Assembly: GCA_004352715.1 (NCBI GenBank)
Contig: SCFE01000081.1
Location: 1,189,986 to 1,238,476, forward strand
Reading direction: 5' to 3'
DNA from: Hofstenia miamia
Lineage: Eukaryota; Xenacoelomorpha; Acoela
Length of the DNA: 48,491 bases
How positions within the stretch are numbered: the first letter of the stretch is position 1; each line of letters opens with the position of its first letter. The translations under genes were made by a program, and so were the position numbers. Positions 33,637-44,574 of the stretch are shown here, piece by piece. The notes beneath the pieces are model-generated. The model searched no databases. It had not been told where the DNA came from and saw nothing but the letters and a program-made list of their open reading frames with translations.

Positions 33637-35099
33637 ACCCATTATTATTTATGGATCCCTTAATTAAAAAATTACAAAACCTATCAGATAATGGCAACAA
33701 AAAAGAAAATTTGAACATGAATTAAAGCTTAAGTACGAGGCGACCACACTCTAGTTCTATTAAAGCATCTAAGAAAAATTGTTCCAAATGAAGTGAAGAT
33801 AGATTTCTTGGTAGCATCACGATAAGCTTAAGTCACTATACCTCCTTAAGCACCATCTCCCAATCGAATATCTGTGGTGAAAATATATTGGCCGACTTAG
33901 ACTACATTTGTGCTCCAGTCTGATAGCACATGAAAATGAAGGTTGTGTTTTTGGAAGCCTTTAAAAATGCGCTGGCCTTATTACTCACAAATTTTGCATC
34001 GTGAACCCCTGATTTTTTCCCTCTAAATCGGAAAGTATATTCATAAAGAATATAAACTCGACTTATTAACCTATGGCGATCACGATGACATTTCATATCA
34101 TCTTAAACTTCCATTAATTTGTAATGAATTTTAAAGAATAAATTCCTACAATTTTTATAATAGACATCTGTTTAGAAAACGTGATTTGAAGGTCGAAGTT
34201 CTCACTTTTGGCGACCAAAACTCGGAACAATACCGTCTGCTAGCTTCTCTAAATGTAGAGATTTGAAGCAGGTATAAGGGAAAAACATTTATTTCAGAAA
34301 ATAGTTGTGTATTTGTGACATCAATCAGTTGTTTAACAGTAAACTTTTACACAAATTCATTTTTCGGCCTTGTAAACCAGCCTATCAAGAACGATAATAT
34401 CCGATTTGGATCCATGCATTAAACAAAAAATTGAATTTATATCTACATATACATTATACTTCCTCAACTGATTCAACAAAGTTATTTTTCTAGCATACTC
34501 CTGAAGTAGAATTGCCACAAGTGTGAGATGTTGCATCTGTCTAAGTTCAAACCTGTGTTGGGGTTACTAAAACAGTCGACAGACTGGGACGCTAATCTGT
34601 GTTGAGTCTGATCAGCAGATTGAAGCCGAAGGCTTTGCATTTTAGTAAAACCAGCTCCAATATTTTATTCCGATATCTTAGCAACCAGAAGGCGCTCTCT
34701 TATTTACTACAGGTAGTAGCCTTGGTTGGCCAAAGCTACAATTTTAGACACCCTGACTTGTGATTAAAAGAGTCATAAGCTTCTGAGAGATCTAAGCAGC
34801 CTATAACTTACAAATTTATTAGAATCGAGTAATGCTCTCCATTTTTCAGTAGCATTAAAAGTGCATCAGTTGTTGAAAATTATATTTTGTTTAATGGTTC
34901 TTTCTAAAATGAATCTATATATTGACAATTTTACTATTTATAATTATAAAATAGAACGTCATGCACAAAGATTTTTTTCAAATTATGATTTGAAACGGTA
35001 GACATTTTGAACTTTTATGCTAATTTGTTTTAGATTCAAAAAGTAAATATTTTACAAATTAGTATTCCAATGATTAAGAAAAATTATCTACAGATTCAC
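33637..35099. other. Intergenic DNA, no gene recognised
   Basis: Mixed A+T-rich sequence. A GC-richer patch at about 34530-34740 may be an unrecognised retroelement piece. The frame at 33902-34096 shows no motif. Confidence 0.5.
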
Positions 35100-36020
35100 G
35101 CCATTGATTTAATACAATTTAGGGCATACTTTATTCCAATCTAATGAGAAACGCTTGAGATATTGCTAAAATATTGTTAGCATTGCCTTCGAATAGCGCA
35201 GTTGAGACTGCAAAAGTCTATCGGAAGCAGTAGCCACATCTCTTGTCAATTTCCCGCAATTCTGCAAGATGGGACAGTTTCCGAAAAGGCTTAATTGAGG
35301 TAACCGAGAAGTCTCTTAGTGTTTCTAGAGCCAAGGGAACAAACAACCTTCACAATTATTAAAATTTTTTGAGAATTTGCGATCTTCACCTACTTCTAAA
35401 GCCCAATCTGCATTGGATGCTGTATTTGAAATTTGCCGCAGAAAGATGTAAAGTGTAGTTCAGCAGGTTTACTTTCAGACAAGCAAGAATGTAAACATCA
35501 CCAGACTTAGACCGAGTCCCATAAATTAGATCACGTTGCTCTTTGACAGGAGATAGGGAGGCAGAAGCTGCAATTGAATATACAATATCGCGAAGATGAT
35601 CACGCCGATCAATTCTGCCACTTTTGCTGATGCAAGTAAGAGCATAGTCTCCATTAATATCCAAAGTCCCATTCTGACAGGGGGACGGGTTATCTTCTCG
35701 ATTCTGAATAAAGCGGGAGATCTAAACGGTAAAGAGCTACTGCTTGATATTCTGAGGGAAAAAGATTGAGACCAAATGTTTTTAGAGGAATAGCAGTTAA
35801 CCCAGCCCCAGAAGCCTCAATAGAAAGAGAGCGCAATCTAGCTTGATCACCAAGGTTAGGATTTTAATGCGTAAAAAAATCGAATTAAATGCGCATAAAA
35901 TTGCGTCAAAAATTAACCAAATATGCGTCAAAAAATGCGTCAAATTTTCCAAGTATTTATTAGATATAATATAAAAAACCACTTTAAAACTATATTTTTC
36001 CACTATAAAACAACTATCTC

Positions 36021-37475
36021 TTATAAATCATTGTTCCAAGCAACTATCATATGCATTTTTACACTGTCACAAGTTAATCTTTGACGTTGTGGCGATAATA
36101 ACTGTCCCATTTTTGAAAAACATCGTTCAACATCGGCAGACACAATTGGAGCATATTGCATCCCAGAGACTACGTTTGGATTAAAGTGACCTTCAACTAA
36201 ATTTCCTGACAAAATTTGGCTAAATGCTTTCATTTTCTCGTAATCTGGATTGTTTTTGAGAACTTGAGCTAATTTAGATTTATATGGTTCTATCTTTAAA
36301 TCAGCAATAACATTATCAACCAATCCAATTGATTCCACTAACGATAATTGTCCTTGTAATTTTGTTATCGTGGTAGACAATATTTTAAAATTCACATCAA
36401 TAAAAGCCAGTTGTTGGGGTATATCTTCATCTTGAAGTAATTCATGTAATTTAGAGATTGATGCTGACTCAGTATGATCAAGATTATATATGAATGACTT
36501 AACAATATCGAAATGTTGACAATAGTAAAAACAAGCATCTATCCATGTTGCCCATCTCGTTATTACTGGTTGTGGTGGAAGAGGCAAATTTGTTGAATCC
36601 ACAAATTCTTTTTTTCGACGAGAACACTTTATTAGAGTTTTTTTCATTAAAGATATAAATAAGTCAATTTTTGGATGTTGTGTCCGTACAAGTTCTGCAA
36701 TACGCTGAAAGCCATGTGCTACACATGTAACATGAATTAAATCTTCGTACATCATCTTTAAATTTCGACATGCTTTTAACATATAACTTGCACCGTCAGT
36801 CACAACAAGTTTGAGTTTATCGTATTTTATCTGACCATTACAGATGCTTGTCATAGTGTTGTTGATTATTTGACTAATTGATACGTTATTTGTTTCAGTG
36901 ACTTGTACAAGATCAAATAAATATGGTTGTATAGGATTTTCATCTAGAACCCCGATTAGAATTGCAACAATAAAGCGACCTTGCGGATCGGTTGCCTCAT
37001 CTACCATTAAATAAATGTTTTTACCTTCAACTTTTTGCTTGATTGAGTCAACAATCCGATTGTATTCTTTTGGAAGATAATTTTTACGAAGAGTTGATTC
37101 AGATGGAGTTTTTTTTAAAGTATATTTTTCCAAAAATGATCGAAAATTTTCGTTTTCAACTTTGTGTAACGGAATATTAGATCGAAGCATTGCCAAACTT
37201 AAATCATTAAAATACAAATTTTCCGAATTGTTACTTGAAGACGCAAATGACAACAAACTTTGCTTTGGTGCACTTGAAATTGTTAGATGAGCTTTATGCT
37301 TGCCAGAATTGATGTGTTGTTCTGCACGATATTTGATATTGCTGCTCGAATAATCCATTGTGATAATGCAAAGTTTGCAAAGAATTTGTTTTTGGCTTTG
37401 ATTAAATTCCCAGACACTATTTCCTCCTGGAAGAGATTCGACAAATTTATTTCCACTTGATTTAATTTTAGGCAT
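36021..37475 (-). CDS. hAT-family transposase, CGGBP1-like, intact
   Basis: The 484-residue product starts MPKIKSSGNKFVES. The open frame extends 59 codons upstream, but that part is hydrophobic and unlike the family, so the internal Met is preferred. A BED-type zinc finger comes first (CKLC, then HINSGKH). The RNase H-fold catalytic domain shows YLMVDEATDPQGRF with the first acid, KLVVTDGASYMLKACRNLK with the second, and HVTCVAHGFQRIAELVR, the CxxH signature. The C-terminal dimerisation region has SADVERCFSKMGQL and ends at WNNDL. The protein is expected to bind the element ends and catalyse cut-and-paste transposition with 8-bp duplications. No frameshift or stop is seen. A domesticated role is possible but not suggested by the intact TIRs. 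Confidence 0.9.
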   Translation of the reverse strand: MPKIKSSGNKFVESLPGGNSVWEFNQSQKQILCKLCIITMDYSSSNIKYRAEQHINSGKHKAHLTISSAPKQSLLSFASSSNNSENLYFNDLSLAMLRSNIPLHKVENENFRSFLEKYTLKKTPSESTLRKNYLPKEYNRIVDSIKQKVEGKNIYLMVDEATDPQGRFIVAILIGVLDENPIQPYLFDLVQVTETNNVSISQIINNTMTSICNGQIKYDKLKLVVTDGASYMLKACRNLKMMYEDLIHVTCVAHGFQRIAELVRTQHPKIDLFISLMKKTLIKCSRRKKEFVDSTNLPLPPQPVITRWATWIDACFYYCQHFDIVKSFIYNLDHTESASISKLHELLQDEDIPQQLAFIDVNFKILSTTITKLQGQLSLVESIGLVDNVIADLKIEPYKSKLAQVLKNNPDYEKMKAFSQILSGNLVEGHFNPNVVSGMQYAPIVSADVERCFSKMGQLLSPQRQRLTCDSVKMHMIVAWNNDL

Positions 37476-37709
37476 TCTATAAACATAAACAAACACGATT
37501 AACAAATATTGAAAAAATTTAATTAAATAAAATAAGAATTTAATTGTGACTGGAATAGACAGACATATTATATAAACGATGAAATTAAGGTTTCTGATTA
37601 ATTGGATGTATTTGTAAAAATGACGACACAGATATAGGCAATGAAAGTGCAAGATAAAAACTTGTCAAAAATATTTAATTGGGCAGTATACACGATTAAC
37701 AAATATTGA

Positions 37710-37804
37710 TCGACTTTCTCTCCAAGACCAGTCCCTTCTAAAAATCCTGCCACCGGCGAGGGTGGCGTTCACCACGGGCATAACACAACAACAACAACAA
37801 CAAC
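37710..37804 (+). mobile_element. SINE-like retroposed insertion with (CAA)n tail
   Basis: A 95-bp insert ending in a (CAA)n tail is flanked by the exact 12-mer AACAAATATTGA at 37698-37709 and 37805-37816. The target duplication and tail indicate retroposition. The body has a CCACCGGCGAGGGTGG hairpin. It could be a SINE or a 5'-truncated LINE 3' end. Confidence 0.8.
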
Positions 37805-38495
37805 AACAAATATTGAAAGTTGAAAGAAACAGTTAATTTAATACAATAAGAATAACTGACTGAGAGTGACGTGACGTATATAAAAGTAATTAATGTTAGA
37901 AAAAATTATGATATTTGTGCAAAAAATTGAAAAAATACGTAAATTATGCGTAAAAAACGTAATAAGTTAAAATATGCGTAAAAAGTATAAATTGGGCAAA
38001 TATGCCCTAAAAATATGCGTTATGGTATACGCATGAAAATCCGAACCCTGTTGATCACGCACTTCCAGTGCAGGACCAAAAAATTCGTCATATCGAACTT
38101 GTCAAACTTGTATTGAAAAGCTTTCTGGATGCGGTACTGAGGTAATTCTTCTGACTCAGTTCTATAAAAGAAAAAAGAGATCATTAGTAAAATCCATAGA
38201 ATAGGTAATATCTGCATTGGCAAGTTGCTCAACCAAATAACACAAAGATGATGGTCACAGGCACGACGTATAGCAAACCCTCCCATTTTGATAGGGAAAA
38301 ATGCCTAATTCAATGCACTGTCAGGAAGTAGGTGACAATTATGGTAAAAGTAGCATCCCGTAAGGATTCATCAAATTCCCTTAAAATAACCTCACTATTA
38401 GCAGAGGGGGAATAGATTTCAGTGCCCATTTGCAAATGCCGGAAGAGTTATGCAATCATGTGGTTGTTACAGTTACAAATTTAAAAAAATACTAC

Positions 38496-39160
38496 TAGTG
38501 AGTAAAAACGTTGAGAAATACAATAGAATGCATAAAAATGATATAAACACAGCTTAGCATAATTAACTGCATGGTCTGCGGTAAATATTTAAGAAAGTAT
38601 AAAAGCACTTGTTTCTTAACGGAAATTTATAAATTTACAGCTCAACAAATAATGTTTTGAATAAATGCAAATTTAAGGTGGAATAAACCGTTTTTTAGTT
38701 TTCAAGAATATCACATTTTTACAAGCAATAATAACAATAAAAATGTCATTAAAATTTGATAAAAAAATATTTCCAATTTACCTTTAAAATTAAAATATCA
38801 TATATTTATCTAAACAATTACACATACAATAAACTTACAATAAAGAACAAAATCTCTCTTATGGATTTCATTATATTGCATCATATATTAAAACACCAAA
38901 AATAATTTTTTACTTTAGATTATATTTATCATTATTGTTTGCAAAATGTGACATCGATTAAAATTACAATATAGTTTATTAATCTTTAAGGTTGCGTATT
39001 TACCGCGTGCTACGAATTTTGTTAATTGCAACTTATCTGTTTATATCGACAATATTTTTATACTTTTTTTGTATTATACTTTATTTTTCATCGTTTTTAC
39101 CCCTCAGAAGTGTTAATTTTTACAAATGCTTACGCATAGCTCTATTCTGCCTATTTTATG
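38496..39160. mobile_element. Diverged second copy of the 4.5-5.9 kb TIR family
   Basis: The left part (about 38496-38608) shares the GAAATACAATA and CGGTAAATATTTAAG blocks. The right part (about 38995-39160) shares the inverted ATTTACCGCGTG, TATATCGACAATATTTTTA and TTTTTCATCGTTTTTACC blocks with 4475-5855. It is shorter inside and more diverged, and the outer ends are degraded. Confidence 0.65.
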
Positions 39161-40246
39161 CCAATTGAAATTTTCTCTTCAATTCAAATGTTTAAAAGCG
39201 AATCAGGGGTTTATGTCAAATATTACACCTACCTAAATAACAAAACGTTTTATTCGGGACTTTCAACAAATGTTTGCCTGAATTGATGGTGGGTTTTATT
39301 AGTATTAATGCGCAATTACTTCATCGAAAAATAATTGCTTAAAAATTTAAAATTTAATTCAATTTTTTGCTTTGCGCTTACAGATTTGTCTGCAGTAAAT
39401 ATACAAGATTCCTCAAAGTATTAAACAAGGTCAGTGTTTAATGTTTGTTGAGGAGCTTACATATATCAATGTCCTATGCTTATTGAGAATATTAATTCTA
39501 TATCATTTCAGAAAGTGCACATTTTGTTTTGACCCATGATTTCCTATTTGAAAAATAGCTAAAAGTAGGTGGATATTATTTCTGGATGTCGCGTTAATTA
39601 TAATTTGTCAAATTAAAATCCTAATCAAACGAATGAAATGCTTTTGATAAGTCTAAACATGTTGCAGGAACATACAATTTAATATCTAAATATATTTAGT
39701 CGGCTTTGCAAAAATTTCAATTTTAGGCAGCTTGCTTTAATAATATTAAACCTCAGTCATTCCTTAAGAAATTCATTTTGAACATTACCATCAAATTCGA
39801 ACCAACGGCTTTCAAAATTATCAAATATTTCAATGTCAGTGCGTTTTCGATAAAGCAAATTCAGAATAAGAAATATACTTTTTGTTTAATAGATTTCAAA
39901 GGCTTTTATTTTTTCGAAATAATTTATTGTAAACCACATATTGTTCAATACTTTAACCTGTAAAGTCAATTTTAACTATGTACCCTTTGACAAACTTGTT
40001 AAATCAAAAAAAGATTGGAATAGTATGGAATGAAAATAGAAAAGCAGTAACCGCAGCAACTTCCGAGCCATTTGCAGCATACAGCGGTGAGTTGCGTATT
40101 TCTGCGGCGGTAGGCGGTAACAAAATGTTGTCCCGGTGCGATAAGTTCTACAAAATTGTAAACTGCGCACATCTCTAGTTGAAAGAATTCATTTCCTTTT
40201 ATAACAAAAACCGAACAAACACAGTCATAAAAATTTAATCATTAAT
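39161..40246. other. Noncoding DNA next to the last YME1L exon
   Basis: Nothing coding was recognised. A GC-richer patch at about 40040-40180 ends CGCACATCTCTAG, which looks like one end of a hAT-type element (inverse CTAGAGATGTGCG); its partner end was not found. Confidence 0.5.
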
Positions 40247-40251
40247 TTATT
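40246..40251 (-). terminator. Possible polyadenylation signal AATAAA overlapping the YME1L stop
   Basis: On the minus strand AATAAA overlaps the TAA stop of exon 8. It is a weak candidate because the hexamer is common in A+T-rich DNA and the 3' UTR would be very short. Confidence 0.25.
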
Positions 40252-40496
40252 TTGATTCGATGAGTTTCTGAATGTCAGTTCCTGATAGGGTCTCATGCTC
40301 TAAAAGCTGATTCGCAACCAAATGCAACTCCTTGGAATGAGAAATGAGACATTTCTTTGCACGCTCGTACGACTCTTTCAGAAGACGTCGTGTTTCAGTG
40401 TCGACTGTTTCTTTTAAAGTTGGACTGAGCATATTATAATTATGTTCTGAAATTAATCCCACTTCTTCACTCATTCCAAAATTTAATACCATTGAC
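40247..40496 (-). CDS. YME1L1: YME1L-type protease, last exon (C-terminus), inverted relative to exons 1-7
   Basis: On the minus strand the acceptor TTTTTTAG ends at 40497 and the exon starts at 40496. One leading base completes the Arg codon left open by exon 7 (phase 2). The frame then reads MVLNFGMSEEVGLI, ETRRLLKESYERAKKCL, HLVANQLLEHETL and DIQKLIESK, stop. This is the C-terminal helical part of M41 proteases (family pattern KFGMSE, then RDSYERAK, then ALLTYETL). It contains no AAA or zinc motifs, and no other exon of the family lies nearby on this strand. It is therefore the end of the same gene, displaced either by a scaffold orientation error or by a real inversion. Confidence 0.9.
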
Positions 40497-40498
40497 CT

Positions 40499-40715
40499 AA
40501 AAAATCAAGAAGTCAAAAACTTCACTGGAAACCAGCAAGAGTTCATTAAATACAAATTTGGAAAGAATTAGTTAAATAGAAATCATTTGGAAAGTCCAAA
40601 ATATGAATTCCACAATATGATATGACTTAGAAAACAGGAAGCCGAAGCCAATAGTTGGCAGTTAACACTGGATGAGCAGCTTTTGTGTGTGCAAATTTTA
40701 ATTGCATTTGACAAT

Positions 40716-40752
<37 letters not shown>

Positions 40753-41059
40753 TCTATATACACAAAATTTTGAAACATACACTGTGCGATGTATGCAAAA
40801 AAATCTATATAGATGTTAAATATTATAGTATAGGGCGGTGGATCGGGCCAAAAAAATTATTGTTAATGCAAATCACAAATTACTACGAAATGAATTCTAT
40901 TGTAAAGTGCTTTGAGTCTGAATCCGGCACCTGATTATGACATTGCTGGCTGCGGCTCATATGTGGTTTGTTATCATTATTAAACACTATATATATATAC
41001 ACTGTACACTAGAAGTGCTCTTCTTTTGTGGAAAGGTTCTTCTCAATATTACACAAAAA
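40499..41059. other. Noncoding DNA with (AT)n
   Basis: In exon-8 orientation this would be the end of the last intron. It holds an (AT)n run at about 40720-40750 and nothing else recognisable. Confidence 0.55.
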
Positions 41060-41375
41060 TCTGTAGGTAAAAAATTACGTATTTAACTAAAAAGGCAAAA
41101 TTTTAAATTTTTTAGGTCGATAAATCGTCTTAGTAATAGGCGAATAAGAAACGAGCTTGTTAATAAGCAACATTTGATTGGCTAAGAGTAAATTAGGTTG
41201 ACTACCGCTGCCACCGCGAATGTAGTGTGCACGAAATTTAATTGTTAAGTAAACAAACCTTTCCGCTGTTTACAGTTGGCTCTCAGTGGGCACTGAAAAT
41301 GCAAACCGGTGGATGCGCGAATGCTCTAGTTGACGCTGAGTGCAAAACCAGTGCGCTGCGCGAACGCACCCAATA
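41060..41375. repeat. Dispersed repeat, copy 1
   Basis: The segment 41060-41279 is almost identical to 48272-48491 at the window's end; I see two differences. The adjoining CGAATGCTCTAG to GTGCGCTGCGCGAACGCACCC (to 41375) is, in inverse, similar to 48140-48260 (GGGTGCGTTCGCG end). This suggests a family with GGGTGCGTTCGCG termini. Superfamily unknown. Confidence 0.75.
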
Positions 41376-42085
41376 ATATTGATGTTGACAATTTCTAAGA
41401 GTTGAACTATTGTTTTTGGTAGATTTAACACTTTGCGCATATTGAATGCATTTGTAATGCTTCATGTAATGAGAATTTACATGACACTTTTCTATTATTT
41501 GCTTTGGTTTCATTAGTTTTACGGCAATTCTGACAAGTGCATGAATTTAAGATAAAGAATAATTGAATTTTCTAGTGTTAATAGTACTTTTGCGTTATCA
41601 TCTCCCCTAACTCAAATAATGGCAAATATATTATATCAATATAATAATTATAGACCTAATACAAACCCCTTCCCCAACGGTACAATAACTTTTGTTGCTG
41701 AACCAATTAAGATAAGAAACCACATTGGAGGAATTCAAATTATTTCAAAATTATCCTATCACAATGCGCTCTAAAATTAACCCTAATCCTAAACCAAGGG
41801 CCGTTGCACACTGCCGTTAAGGTAAAGTTAACTTAAGTCTTAACGGCAGTATGCGACGGTTTCATTAAATTAAGGTTTTTTGTTGACTGATTTTGACAAT
41901 ATTTAAATGGAATTTGTATATGCATTAATAAATTGGCATAAACAAACAGTGGAAATCAACATGCCAATCAGATGACGATTGTCTTTCAATGAGTGGCGTC
42001 AATAACATATGCATTAGTAAAATTGTGTTAAATACTTGATTAAAAACATTAAGAACAGACTTAAAAAAATTACTATTTATTTTTT
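41376..42085. other. Noncoding DNA before the satellite, with a small foldback
   Basis: Apart from the foldback at 41801-41859 nothing is recognised. Confidence 0.55.
41801..41859. repeat. 59-bp foldback
   Basis: Arms 41801-41821 and 41839-41859 (CCGTTGCACACTGCCGTTAAG and its inverse) pair with two mismatches around a loop that contains TTAAC and ACTTAAG. It may be a minimal MITE. Confidence 0.7.
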
Positions 42086-43262
42086 AAACTTTTAAATGTT
42101 TTAACAAACAAAACTCTTGACAAATCTCTACAATTTTTGCAAAGCTAAATAAATGTTGAACTTTTTCATGACTCAATGTTTGCTACTATATGTATTTTCA
42201 GCAACATTTTAGTACCTTGAGGTGTGCTGTGTATAAGAGCAAAATTATGTTTTAAACTTTTAAATGTTTTAACAAACGAAACTCTTGACAAATCTCTACA
42301 ATTTTTGCAAAGCTAAATAAATGTTGAACTTTTTCATGACTCAATGTTTGCTACTATATGTATTTTCAGCAACATTTTAGTACCTTGAGGTGTGCTGTGT
42401 ATAAGAGCAAAATTATGTTTTAAACTTTTAAATGTTTTAACAAACGAAACTCTTGACAAATCTCTACAATTTTTGCAAAGCTAAATAAATGTTGAACTTT
42501 TTCATGACTCAATGTTTGCTACTATATGTATTTTCAGCAACATTTTAGTACCTTGAGGTGTGCTGTGTATAAGAGCAAAATTATGTTTTAAACTTTTAAA
42601 TGTTTTAACAAACGAAACTCTTGACAAATCTCTACAATTTTTGCAAAGCTAAATAAATGTTGAACTTTTTCATGACTCAATGTTTGCTACTATATGTATT
42701 TTCAGCAACATTTTAGTACCTTGAGGTGTGCTGTGTATAAGAGCAAAATTATGTTTTAAACTTTTAAATGTTTTAACAAACGAAACTCTTGACAAATCTC
42801 TACAATTTTTGCAAAGCTAAATAAATGTTGAACTTTTTCATGACTCAATGTTTGCTACTATATGTATTTTCAGCAACATTTTAGTACCTTGAGGTGTGCT
42901 GTGTATAAGAGCAAAATTATGTTTTAAACTTTTAAATGTTTTAACAAACGAAACTCTTGACAAATCTCTACAATTTTTGCAAAGCTAAATAAATGTTGAA
43001 CTTTTTCATGACTCAATGTTTGCTACTATATGTATTTTCAGCAACATTTTAGTACATTGAGGTGTGCTGTGTATAAGAGCAAAATTATGTTTTAAACTTT
43101 TAAATGTTTTAACAAACGAAACTCTTGACAAATCTCTACAATTTTTGCAAAGCTAAATAAATGTTGAACTTTTTCATGACTCAATGTTTGCTACTATATG
43201 TATTTTCAGTAACATTTTAGTACCTTGAGGTGTGCCTGGGTATAAGAGCAAAATTATGTTTT
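42086..43262 (+). repeat. Satellite array, seven copies of a 168-bp monomer
   Basis: Monomers start with AAACTTTTAAATG at 42086, 42254, 42422, 42590, 42758, 42926 and 43094. The period is exactly 168 bp except for one inserted base in the last copy. Copies 2-5 look identical; copies 1, 6 and 7 carry single changes (for example CATTG for CCTTG in copy 6). The array breaks off in a partial eighth copy near 43263. Noncoding. Confidence 0.97.
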
Positions 43263-44574
43263 AAACGTTTAAAGGTTTTTGTAAAAAATACACGTTTTCC
43301 AACACTGATTCCAGCCAACAGTTGAATCGTCGTGCTTGAGCACGTTTGGTTTATTCTTTGTGTAATCTAACAAAATTTAGACAAGCTACTTTGAGAATAT
43401 ATTTTCATTATATAATATATTAATCATACAAATCTTTTTTTAAATTCCGAGCATTTTTAGATGCTGTTCGAATGAATAGGACCACTTCCGATGTAACTGA
43501 TGAAAGGGTGTAAGGATGCATGTAGGAGGTACTTTAAAAGTGCTGCTGATCCCTGCTTAGGTCTCAAAAAATTCCAAGTGATAGACACATTAGATAGTTC
43601 AGAGAGTGCATAGTTACTTTTTATACAATTTTTTATGAAATTTGCATTTCAATAATGTTTTTTTCAATTTATATACTGAGATACTGACCACAGCATGAGC
43701 TTTCATATAATAGACGGTTGTTATTTTAACTCATTATTTTTAGAATTATGAATCTTTTACGCTTCATAGAACTCAAAGTTTGTTGGAAAGAAGGTATTTT
43801 TTAAATGACTAATGAATTTTTTGTTTAGTTGTGCTCACTCAATAGTTATTGTTTACAATGAATGCTACTGTCTTAATACAATGATTCAAGGTAATTATAA
43901 TTGATTTTATTAATTGTAATATTCATGCTGTATGCAGTGTCTCTATATGTTTTTTCAAATTTCAAAATAATTTTTATGATTGCTGGATTGTAGATTTTAT
44001 TAATTTGTGCGATTTTATTGCTCCGAGCATACTATCGATCTTTTGGTGTTCATTGGTCGAAAGAATAAATTTTATGCGACTTGTGTTGTTTTCACATATC
44101 TATTGCATTTTTACTCTTTGAATTAATGTTTTAATTGATTATTAATTTGAATTTGGTTTTAATGGTTATATTTAAATGTGTGCAAGTCAGCATATCACTG
44201 TATTTTTTATAATTCATTTTTAGCATAAGCTTTTTCAAATTCTGCACTGTAATAAATTTTGGGATTCCTATTTTGACATTCAACGAATTATGTACCACTT
44301 GCAAAGTCCTATTAGTGTAATAATTTGAGGAAGGATTAAATATTTTTACTTTTGTATTTATTGCAATTGAAATTTTCACATTGGAATTTATCATGAAAAT
44401 ATGTACAACAACCTCCAAGTTTTATATTGTAGCTTTTCTTGTTCAAATATTGTCTGTTTTACGCCATGTCCATTTTATGTCCTTTTGGCGGACGTCTTTT
44501 TGCCGTCTCTAAATTTGTACTAAAGAACGTCCAATGGACAACATTGTGCTACTAGGGAGATCAAGTTATCTTAG
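43263..44574. other. Noncoding DNA after the satellite
   Basis: A+T-rich, with a partial satellite copy at its start. The minus-strand frame at 44131-44418 is low-complexity without motifs. Confidence 0.6.

Larger units (their letters stand above)
35851..38050 (-). mobile_element. Complete hAT transposon with perfect 8-bp target duplication
   Basis: The ends are CAAGGTTAGGATTTTAATGCG (left) and, reverse-complemented, CAGGGTTCGGATTTTCATGCG (right). TTGATCAC occurs exactly at 35843-35850 and 38051-38058. Subterminal regions on both sides carry repeated ATGCGTMAAA motifs, likely transposase-binding sites as in other hAT elements. It contains one intact transposase gene and a 95-bp SINE-like insertion at 37710-37804. 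Its length (2.2 kb) and intact frame suggest recent activity. Confidence 0.93.
35100..38460 (-). pseudogene. LINE relic of R2-like type, split by a hAT insertion
   Basis: Two minus-strand parts lie on either side of the hAT element. The upstream part (about 38460-38059) contains an EFDESLRDATF segment and then GGFAIRRACDHHLCVIWLS, the post-RT region with a GGLGIR-type motif. The downstream part (35842 to about 35100) has ARLRSLSIEASGAGLTAIPL and then NGDYALTCISKSGRI and HLRDIVYSIAASASLSPVKE, the conserved His/Cys C-terminal region. Several stops interrupt the frame. Removing the hAT element and one octamer restores the order, so the LINE was there first. Confidence 0.7.

Noticed and set aside
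37476-37652. Longer hAT transposase start at 37652
   Set aside because: The extra 59 residues are hydrophobic, unlike the family, and the MPKIKSSGNKF start fits BED-finger transposases.
40247-40496. Exon 8 as part of a separate AAA protease paralogue
   Set aside because: No other AAA or zinc-site exon lies on that strand, and its phase and sequence fit exon 7 exactly; kept only as a fallback.
42086-43262. CRISPR-like direct repeats
   Set aside because: Whole 168-bp monomers are repeated without unique spacers, in a eukaryotic context; this is satellite DNA.
44131-44418. 95-codon minus-strand frame
   Set aside because: Lys/Asn/Ile-rich composition expected by chance in A+T-rich DNA; no motif or splice context.
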